A stretch of DNA of 11,357 nt from an uncultured Marmoricola sp. (GTDB taxonomy: Bacteria > Actinomycetota > Actinomycetes > Propionibacteriales > Nocardioidaceae), in assembly GCA_937868455.1 (NCBI GenBank), contig CALMMO010000152.1, positions 1 to 11,357 of the forward strand, read 5' to 3'. Position 1 is the first letter of the stretch. Every line of letters starts with the position of its first letter. A model generated the notes under the pieces. It was not told the DNA's origin. It saw only the letters and a program-made list of their open reading frames with translations, and ran no database searches. The translations under genes and the position numbers were made by a program. This document shows, piece by piece, positions 1 through 6,400 of this stretch.

Positions 1-794
1 GCTGGATAGGAGAGCAGGGAGTAGACCAGGTTGTAGCCGACGTAGGCCAAGATCACCCCGGTCACCGAAAACCCGATGTCGTGCAGGCGCAGCAGCACCA
101 AGGCGTCGGGGAAATTGATCAGGCTGAAAACACCTAGCACCGTGACGACTCTCCAGAAAGCGCTCGGCAGCGGTCCCTCCCCGGCAACCTTCGCCGCCTT
201 GGGAGCACTCGCAACTGGCTCCTTCAGCGCGAGCACCAGCAGCACACTGAGCACTGCCGGGACGATCGCCACCCACAACACCGGCTTGATGTCGCCGTCG
301 AACCACTGCAACGCCGCCAGCGCCAGCAGTGGCCCGATCACCGCGCCCATCGTGTCGGCAGCTCGGTGGAAGCCAAATGCTTTTCCGCGATGCTCGACCG
401 CGATCCCATCGACCATCAACGCATCCCGCGGCGCACCTCTGATGCCCTTGCCCAGTCGATCAACGCAGCGACCCAGGAGTACGACGGGCCAAGCACCCGC
501 CGCCGCGACCAACACCTTGCCAACTGCAGCCAGCCCATAACCGACTCCGACCAAGGGCACTTTCGCGAATCGATCTGAGAGTCGACCCGCGACGTACTTC
601 GTCAGCGCCGCGACCCCCTCAGCTATCCCTTCGACGGCACCCACGACGGCAGCTGGCGCACCGAGGACGGTGGTGAGCAGGATCGGCATGATCGGGTAAA
701 GCAGCTCAGAGGCTGCATCTTGGAGCAGTGAGATACCTGAGGTGAGCTTGAGGTTGCGTGTCAGCCAAGGGCGTTGGGTCACGAGGCGAATCAT
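1..794 (-). CDS. MFS transporter, C-terminus cut by window edge
   Basis: Reading the minus strand from ATG at 794-792 gives 264 codons with no stop before the left edge, so only the N-terminal half or so is present. It is a hydrophobic major facilitator superfamily protein. Residues 70-76 (GRLSDRF) are the MFS loop 2-3 signature, 112-126 (DRLGKGIRGAPRDAL) and 140-155 (FGFHRAADTMG and on) are typical of one MFS_1 clade, and residues 215-264 begin the second helical half. The family moves small solutes across the cytoplasmic membrane, usually driven by protons; the substrate cannot be read here. The start suits the usual N-terminus (LLQDAASELLYPIMP at 23-37), but no strong ribosome binding site precedes it; an in-frame TTG six codons upstream and GTGs further upstream are alternatives. 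It is divergent from pntA across 121 bp, and nothing links the two functionally. Family sure, substrate unknown. Confidence 0.88.
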   Translation of the reverse strand, partial: MIRLVTQRPWLTRNLKLTSGISLLQDAASELLYPIMPILLTTVLGAPAAVVGAVEGIAEGVAALTKYVAGRLSDRFAKVPLVGVGYGLAAVGKVLVAAAGAWPVVLLGRCVDRLGKGIRGAPRDALMVDGIAVEHRGKAFGFHRAADTMGAVIGPLLALAALQWFDGDIKPVLWVAIVPAVLSVLLVLALKEPVASAPKAAKVAGEGPLPSAFWRVVTVLGVFSLINFPDALVLLRLHDIGFSVTGVILAYVGYNLVYSLLSYP

Positions 795-915
795 GCCTGG
801 TGGACCCCACAACCCGCGTGACCAATGCCACGGGGACCCCACCTCCACACGCGCGGGCATTAAGGGCCAGACTGAGCCCTAGGTGATCCATGGGATCCCC
901 CAGGAGGAGGCACAC
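795..915. promoter_or_regulatory. Divergent intergenic region between MFS gene and pntA
   Basis: This 121-bp gap must carry the promoters of both divergent genes, but I cannot place convincing -35/-10 pairs. It holds a 9-bp direct repeat, GGACCCCAC, at 802-810 and 834-842 (32-bp period), a small inverted repeat AGGGC/GCCCT at 863-867 and 876-880, and GATCC-ATG-GGATC at 885-897. Any of these could be a regulator site or chance. The only firm signal is the pntA ribosome binding site AGGAGGAGG at 902-910. Confidence 0.4.
902..910 (+). promoter_or_regulatory. Ribosome binding site of pntA
   Basis: AGGAGGAGG ends 5 nt before the GTG at 916. It settles the start choice against the longer in-frame reading from GTG 883, because the site would then lie inside the coding region. 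Confidence 0.85.
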
Positions 916-2445
916 GTGCGCATTGGCATTCCCCGCGAGTCCAGGGCCGGCGAAACGCTGGTCGCCGCGACAGCGAAGACCGCGAGTCAGCTGAAGGATC
1001 TTGGCTACGACGTCGTCGTCGAGAAGGGCGCTGGCGCCAAAGCAGACCAGCCCGATAGCGCCTTCGCGGCTGCCGGGATCGAGATCGGCACCAAAGCCAA
1101 AGTGTGGGCCAGCGACGTGATCATCAAGGTCAACGCACCCTCCGAGGCTGAGATCAAGCGCCTCAAACCGACCGCGACGATCATTTCGATGATGGCTCCC
1201 ATGCGCAGCCCCGAGTTGATTGCCCACTTGCAAACCCAAGGCGTTACTGCGCTGGCGATGGACGCGGTGCCCCGCATCTCGCGAGCCCAGGCGATGGATG
1301 TCCTCTCAAGCATGGCCAACGTCGCGGGCTACCGGGCAGTTGTCGAAGCCGCTTGGGAGTTCGGACGGCAGTTCACTGGTCAGGTCACAGCAGCTGGCAA
1401 GGTCCCCCCGGCCAAGGTGTTCGTGGTTGGCGCGGGCGTCGCGGGCCTAGCTGCGATTGGTGCGGCGGGCGCGATGGGCGCCGTCGTACGCGCGTTCGAC
1501 GTACGACCCGAGGTCGCGGAGCAGGTTGAGTCGATGGGCGCGAGCTTCGTCAAGGTCGACATGGAGAGCGAAGTCAGCTCTGATGGCTATGCCAAAGAGA
1601 TGACAGCCGAGCAGGAGGCCGCCACCGCGGCGATGTACGACGAAGAGGCCCGCAACGCCGACATCGTCATCACCACAGCACTGATCCCGGGCCGTCCAGC
1701 ACCGAAGCTAATCAGCGCCGAGAGCGTGGCCGGCATGGCCAACGGTTCGGTGATCGTCGACATGGCTGCCGCTAACGGCGGCAACTGCGAGCTCACCAAG
1801 ACCGACCAGAAGGTCGTCACCGACAACCTGGTCACGGTCCTGGGTTACACCGACTTGGCCGGGCGACTGGCCGCACAAACTAGCCAGCTTTACGGCACCA
1901 ACATCGTGAACCTCCTCAAACTGATGACACCGGAGAAGGACGGCGCTCTCACCCTCGACCTCGAGGACGTCATCGTTCGTGGCATCACCGTGACCAAGGG
2001 TGGTGAGTCGATGTGGCCGCCACCGCCGGTGCAGGTGTCGGCGGCACCGGTTCAGGCCAGCGCGGCGCCGATCACCCCGGCCGCACCAAAGCCACCACCC
2101 GACCCGCGCAAGAAACTCTTTGCCGCAGGACTTGGTGCTGCACTCTTCGCGCTGCTCGCTGCCTATTCACCGCCTGAGTTCTTGGGTCACTTCACGGTGT
2201 TCATGTTGGCGGTGTTTGTTGGCTACTACGTGATCTCGAATGTCAGCCACGCCTTGCACACGCCGTTGATGAGTGAGACCAACGCGGTCTCCGGAATCAT
2301 CTTGGTCGGGGCCATCTTGCAAGTCGGCAACGCCAACCCACTCATTGTCGGGCTGTCACTGGTGGCCATCTTGGTCGCCTCCATCAACATCTTTGGTGGC
2401 TTCTTGGTGACGCTGCGCATGCTCAAGATGTTCCAGAAGGGCTGA
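916..2445 (+). CDS. pntA: NAD(P) transhydrogenase, alpha subunit PntA
   Basis: PntA of the proton-translocating (Re/Si-specific) transhydrogenase, which transfers hydride from NADH to NADP+ while protons re-enter the cell. The 509 residues match the roughly 510 of E. coli PntA. Residues 1-370 form the NAD-binding domain I: N-terminal RIGIPRES, Rossmann loop GAGVAG at 172-177, RAFD at 192-195 (D195 expected to bind the NAD ribose), the mobile-loop region with [14 protein letters not shown], and [21 protein letters not shown] proline/alanine-rich linker (about 372-399) leads to about four membrane helices (401-417, 423-440, 456-470, 476-500). GTG at 916 is chosen because AGGAGGAGG lies 5 nt upstream and the protein then begins at the conserved N-terminus; the in-frame GTG at 883 would add 11 unconserved residues. 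pntB follows after 5 bp. Domain I and the membrane part are one chain, whereas many actinobacteria split them into two genes. Confidence 0.97.
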   Translation: MRIGIPRESRAGETLVAATAKTASQLKDLGYDVVVEKGAGAKADQPDSAFAAAGIEIGTKAKVWASDVIIKVNAPSEAEIKRLKPTATIISMMAPMRSPELIAHLQTQGVTALAMDAVPRISRAQAMDVLSSMANVAGYRAVVEAAWEFGRQFTGQVTAAGKVPPAKVFVVGAGVAGLAAIGAAGAMGAVVRAFDVRPEVAEQVESMGASFVKVDMESEVSSDGYAKEMTAEQEAATAAMYDEEARNADIVITTALIPGRPAPKLISAESVAGMANGSVIVDMAAANGGNCELTKTDQKVVTDNLVTVLGYTDLAGRLAAQTSQLYGTNIVNLLKLMTPEKDGALTLDLEDVIVRGITVTKGGESMWPPPPVQVSAAPVQASAAPITPAAPKPPPDPRKKLFAAGLGAALFALLAAYSPPEFLGHFTVFMLAVFVGYYVISNVSHALHTPLMSETNAVSGIILVGAILQVGNANPLIVGLSLVAILVASINIFGGFLVTLRMLKMFQKG

Positions 2446-2450
2446 TCTCG

Positions 2451-3854
2451 ATGGTTGTCGAAGGACTCGTTCAAGCGGCGTACATCATCGCCGCCGTACT
2501 CTTCATCGCTGCCCTAGCCGGGCTCTCCAAGCACGAGACCGCGAAGGCCGGGAACATCGCTGGCATGACCGGCATGGCGATCGCGCTCGCGGCGACGATC
2601 ACGCTGGCTTTGCGTACGACGGAGCGCGGCGTGCCCGTGACCGCCCTCCTGATCGCGGTGCCCATGGCAATCGGTGCCGTGATCGGTTTCTGGCGGGCCA
2701 AGACCGTCGAGATGACCGGGATGCCGGAACTCGTGGCGATCTTGCACTCGTTCGTCGGTATCGCTGCGGTGCTCGTGGGCTACAACTCCTACTTCGAGGC
2801 CAACCACCTCAGCGGAGCCCTGGAGAACATCCACCTCGTGGAGGTTTTCCTCGGTGTCTTCATCGGTGCCGTGACCTTCACCGGTTCGATCGTGGCCTAC
2901 CTCAAACTCAGCGCCAAGATGAAGTCATCTCCCCTGGTGCTCCCCGCTCGCCACATGCTCAACCTGGTGATCGTGTTGGCGTCGCTGGCTCTGATGATCT
3001 GGTTCATGACCAGCCACTGGGTGGTGCCGCTGGCGATCATGACGGTGCTGGCCCTCTTCTTGGGCTTCCACCTCGTCGCCGCGATCGGCGGTGGCGACAT
3101 GCCCGTCGTGGTGTCGATGCTCAACAGCTACTCAGGGTGGGCCGCAGCCGCTGCCGGCTTCATGCTCAACAACGACTTGCTGATCATCACCGGATCGCTC
3201 GTGGGCTCATCCGGTGCGATCTTGTCCTACATCATGTGCAAGGCGATGAACCGCTCGTTCTTCTCCGTGATCGCAGGCGGTTTCGGCTCCGACGGCGCCG
3301 TGACAGGTGAGGCCCGCGACTACGGCGAGCACCGCGAGATCACCGCTACTGACGCCGCCTCGCTGCTGGCGGATTCTTCCTCGGTGATCATCACCCCGGG
3401 TTACGGGATGGCGACCGCTCAGGCGCAGTACGCCGTTGCCGACCTCACCTCCAAACTGCGAGCCAAGGGCATCAACGTGCGCTTTGGCATCCACCCGGTT
3501 GCGGGTCGGTTGCCCGGTCACATGAACGTGCTTCTCGCCGAGGCGAAGGTGCCCTACGACATCGTGCTTGAGATGGATGAGATCAACGACGACATGAGCG
3601 CCACCGACGTCGTACTCGTCATCGGCGCCAATGACACCGTCAACCCGGCGGCACTCGAAGAACCCAACTCCCCCATCGCCGGGATGCCGGTGCTCGAGGT
3701 CTGGCACGCCAAGCACGTGATTGTGTTCAAGCGGTCGATGGCCACCGGATATGCAGGCGTTCAGAACCCGCTGTTCTTCAAGGACAACTCCCAGATGCTC
3801 TTTGGCGACGCCAAGGCTCGGGTCGAGGACATCGTGAAGGCCCTGCCCGCTTAG
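2451..3854 (+). CDS. pntB: NAD(P) transhydrogenase, beta subunit PntB
   Basis: PntB supplies most of the membrane domain II and the NADP(H)-binding domain III of the transhydrogenase. Its 467 residues are close to the 462 of E. coli. The first 280 or so are strongly hydrophobic. LHSFVG contains H99, the counterpart of E. coli beta-His91, and GGDMPVV contains D216, the counterpart of beta-Asp213; both E. coli residues are implicated in proton transfer. The segment from [18 protein letters not shown] through MCKAMNRSF to AGGFG is almost identical to the E. coli protein as I recall it. Domain III shows the NADP site GYGMA at 317-321, [29 protein letters not shown] and [16 protein letters not shown]. 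The ATG is 5 bp after the pntA stop, with AGAAGGG at 2435-2441 overlapping the end of pntA, so the two are one operon. No key residue appears to be missing and no terminator-like hairpin follows the gene. Confidence 0.97.
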   Translation: MVVEGLVQAAYIIAAVLFIAALAGLSKHETAKAGNIAGMTGMAIALAATITLALRTTERGVPVTALLIAVPMAIGAVIGFWRAKTVEMTGMPELVAILHSFVGIAAVLVGYNSYFEANHLSGALENIHLVEVFLGVFIGAVTFTGSIVAYLKLSAKMKSSPLVLPARHMLNLVIVLASLALMIWFMTSHWVVPLAIMTVLALFLGFHLVAAIGGGDMPVVVSMLNSYSGWAAAAAGFMLNNDLLIITGSLVGSSGAILSYIMCKAMNRSFFSVIAGGFGSDGAVTGEARDYGEHREITATDAASLLADSSSVIITPGYGMATAQAQYAVADLTSKLRAKGINVRFGIHPVAGRLPGHMNVLLAEAKVPYDIVLEMDEINDDMSATDVVLVIGANDTVNPAALEEPNSPIAGMPVLEVWHAKHVIVFKRSMATGYAGVQNPLFFKDNSQMLFGDAKARVEDIVKALPA

Positions 3855-3873
3855 TTGCGCACAGAACTCCCCA

Positions 3874-3896
3874 CGTATTACAGATCGTGTTACATT
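3874..3896 (+). promoter_or_regulatory. Toxin-antitoxin promoter with tandem-repeat operator
   Basis: Two near-identical 9-mers, CGTATTACA (3874-3882) and CGTGTTACA (3886-3894), differ at one base and repeat every 12 bp. The second overlaps a good extended -10 element, TGT-TACATT (3888-3896). The distance from the -10 to the ATG at 3904 is 7 nt, so the transcript would start at or next to the start codon and be leaderless; no ribosome binding site is visible, which agrees. Ribbon-helix-helix antitoxins commonly bind short repeated sites over their own promoter, so this is the expected autoregulatory operator. The repeat is seen; the function is inferred. Confidence 0.6.
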
Positions 3897-3903
3897 CACG
3901 AGC

Positions 3904-4128
3904 ATGAGTACGCTCAACGTCCGAACAGACGACGCCATGGAAATCGCGCTCAGAGAGCTCGCTGACAGGCACGGGAGCCGAACCGACGCGGTGCGATACG
4001 CGCTTTTGCGTACCTATCGCGAGACCCTGATCGAAGCAGCCCAGACCGACGCCGAACGGCTAGCTCAAGACCCTGACGACCAGGCTGAGCTACTCGCCAT
4101 TCAGCGCTTCATGGGGGTTGCTGAGTGA
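3904..4128 (+). CDS. Ribbon-helix-helix antitoxin
   Basis: A 74-residue protein with the pattern of a ribbon-helix-helix (CopG/MazE-like) DNA-binding antitoxin. Residues 2-7 (STLNVR) form the short beta strand that would pair in the dimer and contact DNA, followed by two helices (about 11-23 and 26-39, the second beginning SRTDAVRYALL). The acidic C-terminal half (from about 45: QTDAERLAQDPDDQAELL) is the part that usually wraps and neutralises the toxin. The stop overlaps the next start (GTGA at 4125-4128), which couples antitoxin to toxin translation. The start is the first ATG, with no visible ribosome binding site and probably a leaderless mRNA. It should repress its own operon through the tandem repeat just upstream. 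Confidence 0.85.
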   Translation: MSTLNVRTDDAMEIALRELADRHGSRTDAVRYALLRTYRETLIEAAQTDAERLAQDPDDQAELLAIQRFMGVAE

Positions 4129-4445
4129 TCGTGAGGGGTGGGCTCTATGAGATTCGGCCCGCCCGCGAGGCCCGGGGCCACGAGCAACAAGGCAAGAGAC
4201 TGGCCGTGATCATCCAGTCAGATCGCTTCGCCAGCAGCACCGTGACCGTGGCCATGACATCGACTAGCGCCGGCGCAGCCATATACAGGCCCGTGGTCGA
4301 GATCAAGGGCCAGACGACCCGTGTTCTCACCGATCAGATTTACACGGTCGACCTCGGTCGTCTCGGCCCCTTTATTGGTGTCCTCGATTCCACAGAGCTG
4401 CTCAACCTAGATCGGGCACTGCTCCTCAAACTCGGACTTATCTAG
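4125..4445 (+). CDS. MazF/PemK-like toxin (mRNA endoribonuclease)
   Basis: A 106-residue protein of the MazF/PemK family, ribosome-independent endoribonucleases that cut mRNA at short sequences and halt growth when the antitoxin decays. Family features are RGGLYEIRP at 4-12, GKRLAVIIQSDRF at 23-35 with the expected catalytic arginine R25, AMTSTS at 43-48 with the active-site Thr/Ser, and VLTDQIYTVDLGRLG at 67-81. The length is normal and the domain looks complete, so the toxin should be active. The start is GTG at 4125, overlapping the antitoxin stop; a second GTG at 4131 is nearly as plausible and would remove two residues. It is the last gene of the pair and ends 33 bp from the convergent gene at 4479. 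The cleavage sequence cannot be predicted. Confidence 0.88.
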   Translation: MIVRGGLYEIRPAREARGHEQQGKRLAVIIQSDRFASSTVTVAMTSTSAGAAIYRPVVEIKGQTTRVLTDQIYTVDLGRLGPFIGVLDSTELLNLDRALLLKLGLI

Positions 4446-4478
4446 ATGGGCGTCGCGGAGCCTGGGCGGCTTCGAGGA

Positions 4479-4859
4479 TCACGCCCTTGAACTGCGGGGC
4501 AGCGAACCCCCCTCAACTTCATTCATCAGCGAAAGCACAAGCTCGTGGACTCCGGCGACAGGCACGCGCCTTTGGCGGAACACGCATTTACCCCAGCCCG
4601 GTATGGGCATGTCGCCATCCGCCAAAACCGACACAGTTCGATAGTTCAGGAACGAAAAGGGCCATAGAAGCGCGTCGATAGCGAGGAAGAGAAGAGAGGT
4701 GCCAAGCGCCCCGGTCACGGCAAAGAGTGGAAGACCAGTTGGATTGAATGGAAAGGAACAGACCACTCTGTAGGTGGGTCCAACCGAGCTTCGTGCGTAG
4801 GTCCACTGACGATTACCGAGGAGTGATCCATCCAAGGCCCAGGTCTGGGTTCTAGTCAT
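4479..4859 (-). CDS. Hypothetical protein with one membrane segment
   Basis: I do not recognise this 126-residue reading frame. It has a polar N-terminus, a hydrophobic stretch at about 43-70 (LPLFAVTGALGTSLLFLAID and on) long enough for one or two membrane helices, and a soluble C-terminal half with WGKCVFRQRR and a short amphipathic segment (VHELVLSLMNEVEGG). A GGAG lies about 13 nt before the ATG, further than ideal. Codon use is unlike the neighbours, with AGA, ATA, CTA and many A/T-ending codons, suggesting recent acquisition or a gene under weak selection. It faces the toxin gene tail to tail and is divergent from the DinB-fold gene. It fills an otherwise empty 500-bp interval and its helix is credible, but a chance reading frame is not excluded. 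Confidence 0.45.
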   Translation of the reverse strand: MTRTQTWALDGSLLGNRQWTYARSSVGPTYRVVCSFPFNPTGLPLFAVTGALGTSLLFLAIDALLWPFSFLNYRTVSVLADGDMPIPGWGKCVFRQRRVPVAGVHELVLSLMNEVEGGSLPRSSRA

Positions 4860-4948
4860 AGTCGGTCAATTCTCCAAGGGTCCTGGCCAATGCCAACAGA
4901 CTTCCTTCAGTAAGTCGCCCACAACACGCCCCCCACCCCAACTCGGTC

Positions 4949-4954
4949 TAGGTT
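4949..4954 (+). promoter_or_regulatory. Possible -10 element of a leaderless promoter
   Basis: TAGGTT ends exactly 7 nt before the ATG at 4962, and no purine-rich ribosome binding site precedes that ATG (the stretch reads CTACCC). This fits the TAnnnT-N7-ATG layout of leaderless actinobacterial genes, the same spacing as at the toxin-antitoxin promoter. No -35 match is visible, so the call is tentative. Confidence 0.35.
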
Positions 4955-4961
4955 TCTACCC

Positions 4962-5489
4962 ATGACCATCTCCCCCGACACCAAAGACTGGACGTGGGCG
5001 CTCACCCAGGCCTGCCCAGACTGTGGCTATGACCCGACGACGGTGGCCAAAGGCGACATCGCTGAGTTGGTCCGCGCCTACACCCGGCCCTGGCCCGCGC
5101 GGCTCAACGAAGACGACGCCACTCGTCGGCCCGACCCGGGCACCTGGTCTCCCACTGAGTACGCCGCACACGTCCGCGACGTCTGCCTGCTCTTCGCAGA
5201 ACGGCTCGCCTTGATGCTCACCGAGGACCGACCGACGTTTGCCAACTGGGACCAAGAAGCAACTGCCATCGAAAGCGACTACGCCAATGCAGACCCAGGA
5301 GTGGTCGCCGGCGAGATTCTGGGGGCATCAGAGGCCTTGACTAGCGGCTATGCCGACGTTCTCGACTCCCAGTGGGAACGCGAAGGACTCCGCTCCAATG
5401 GCAGTGAATTCACGGTCTACACGCTGGGGGTTTATGCCCTCCACGACCTGGCTCACCACCTTGCAGATGTAGGGGTGAGCCCCCGATGA
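4962..5489 (+). CDS. DinB-fold protein
   Basis: A 175-residue protein of the DinB/YfiT-like four-helix-bundle superfamily, whose members bind one metal through three histidines and often act as thiol-dependent transferases or isomerases (mycothiol in actinobacteria). Helix 1 (about 31-48) is followed by the usual RPDPGTWSPTEYAAHVRD at 56-73 with candidate ligand H70. The last helix carries LHDLAHHLADV at 160-170, where H161 and H165 (or H166) complete the triad. The N-terminus has CPDCGYD at 18-24, a CxxC seen in a subset of these proteins. NWDQEATAIE at 95-104 is also typical of that actinobacterial subset. The gene overlaps the next by 4 nt (ATGA, 5486-5489), so the two are cotranslated. 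The reaction is unknown; family membership is fairly sure. Confidence 0.82.
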   Translation: MTISPDTKDWTWALTQACPDCGYDPTTVAKGDIAELVRAYTRPWPARLNEDDATRRPDPGTWSPTEYAAHVRDVCLLFAERLALMLTEDRPTFANWDQEATAIESDYANADPGVVAGEILGASEALTSGYADVLDSQWEREGLRSNGSEFTVYTLGVYALHDLAHHLADVGVSPR

Positions 5490-6400
5490 CCCGGCGCACC
5501 ACGAAGGTTCCCCCTCGCATCGTGAACCTTGGCACCTTGGCTGATCCGGTCGGCCCCAACTCATCTGGGTGGCCCGGACAGGTGTCGGCCAATGGTGTCA
5601 GCGTCGACTTCAGCGACCTCAACAACTTCTACGTTCACGTTGACCCGAGTGCCAAAACCCGGTGTATCGATGGACGTCACGACCCGGCTCTCAACGAAGC
5701 CGAGTTGGGGCCGCAGGTGCCAGGTGGCGCGCCTGGGTCTGCCTTGGCCTACCGCCTTGGCGTCGATCAGGACGACCTGACACGAGGCACCTTCACCGGT
5801 GACGCCGAGATGATGATCCAGTCGTACGTTCGGCTCGGGCTAGCTCCAGGTGGACACCGCGACGTGCTCGAACACGGCGTAGGCCAGGTCGGCTGCGGCG
5901 CGATTGACGGGCTCGATCAGGTGCTTAGTTGCATGATCGACCCGCACCTTGTCGAGGACCACAAACGCCTGGTGCGGGTCATTTTGGACACTGACTTCAA
6001 TCGCGATCACTACCTGCGAGTGATGGGTGCAGGGCTGGTACTCCGCAGCCGCTCGACGGCTTACTTCGCCGACCGAGGCGAGATCCTTGATCTCCTCGAC
6101 GCCCTGGCTCCCAACAGCATTTCGGTGCTCGAAGGCGTGCATCACGAAGCACTTGTCGTGGTCAATGTGGTGCCAGAAACCACCCTGTCTTCCAACAGGT
6201 TCGCCCAAGCCCACGATGGCGTGCAGGCCTTTGGCTATGACCTGTGGCGCTCGCGCCAACTGGCCCAGACCCTGTTCCCGTTGCCCTCGCAGGTGCTCGA
6301 CCGAGAGCGCTTCGTGCACGCCCGTGTGATGCTCACGATCGCCACCCTGATGGCCCTCACCGATGGCTCGCTGCGCTTGCTTCTTCGCCTAACCAGCTAG
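5486..6400 (+). CDS. Zeta-class (cadmium-type) carbonic anhydrase-like protein
   Basis: A 304-residue protein whose motif order matches the cadmium carbonic anhydrase (CDCA, zeta class) repeat of diatoms as I recall it. C60-I-D62-G-R64 corresponds to the CVDGR containing the first metal cysteine and its Asp/Arg pair. GPQVPGG at 75-81 parallels GPKMPGG. PGGH124RD parallels the PSVHGD carrying the metal histidine, and GC137G parallels LGCG with the second cysteine. LEGVHHEALVVVNVVP at 215-230 followed by TTLSSNRF parallels the C-terminal HEEKVVYINLVSGMTL segment. The predicted metal set is C60, H124 and C137. The gap from His to Cys is 13 residues rather than 10, and H130 is an alternative ligand. 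Such an enzyme would interconvert CO2 and bicarbonate, but activity is not proven. No signal peptide is seen, so it should be cytoplasmic. It starts within the ATGA overlap with the DinB-fold gene, and its stop lies inside the 3' end of the convergent FAD-enzyme gene. Confidence 0.7.
   Translation: MTRRTTKVPPRIVNLGTLADPVGPNSSGWPGQVSANGVSVDFSDLNNFYVHVDPSAKTRCIDGRHDPALNEAELGPQVPGGAPGSALAYRLGVDQDDLTRGTFTGDAEMMIQSYVRLGLAPGGHRDVLEHGVGQVGCGAIDGLDQVLSCMIDPHLVEDHKRLVRVILDTDFNRDHYLRVMGAGLVLRSRSTAYFADRGEILDLLDALAPNSISVLEGVHHEALVVVNVVPETTLSSNRFAQAHDGVQAFGYDLWRSRQLAQTLFPLPSQVLDRERFVHARVMLTIATLMALTDGSLRLLLRLTS

Noticed and set aside
706..1239. 177-codon minus-strand reading frame
   Set aside because: It runs across the start of pntA and the start of the MFS gene in other frames; its sequence has no family features and pntA is certain.
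3207..3938. 243-codon minus-strand reading frame rich in His, Val, Gly and Arg
   Set aside because: It lies antisense to the conserved C-terminal half of pntB. Such composition is the usual shadow of a high-GC gene.
4448..4486. GGGCGT/ACGCCC inverted repeat after the toxin gene as a terminator
   Set aside because: The arms are only 6 bp with a 27-nt loop and no T-run follows.
5840..6319. 159-codon minus-strand reading frame
   Set aside because: It is antisense to the carbonic-anhydrase-like gene, with no ribosome binding site or recognisable motif.
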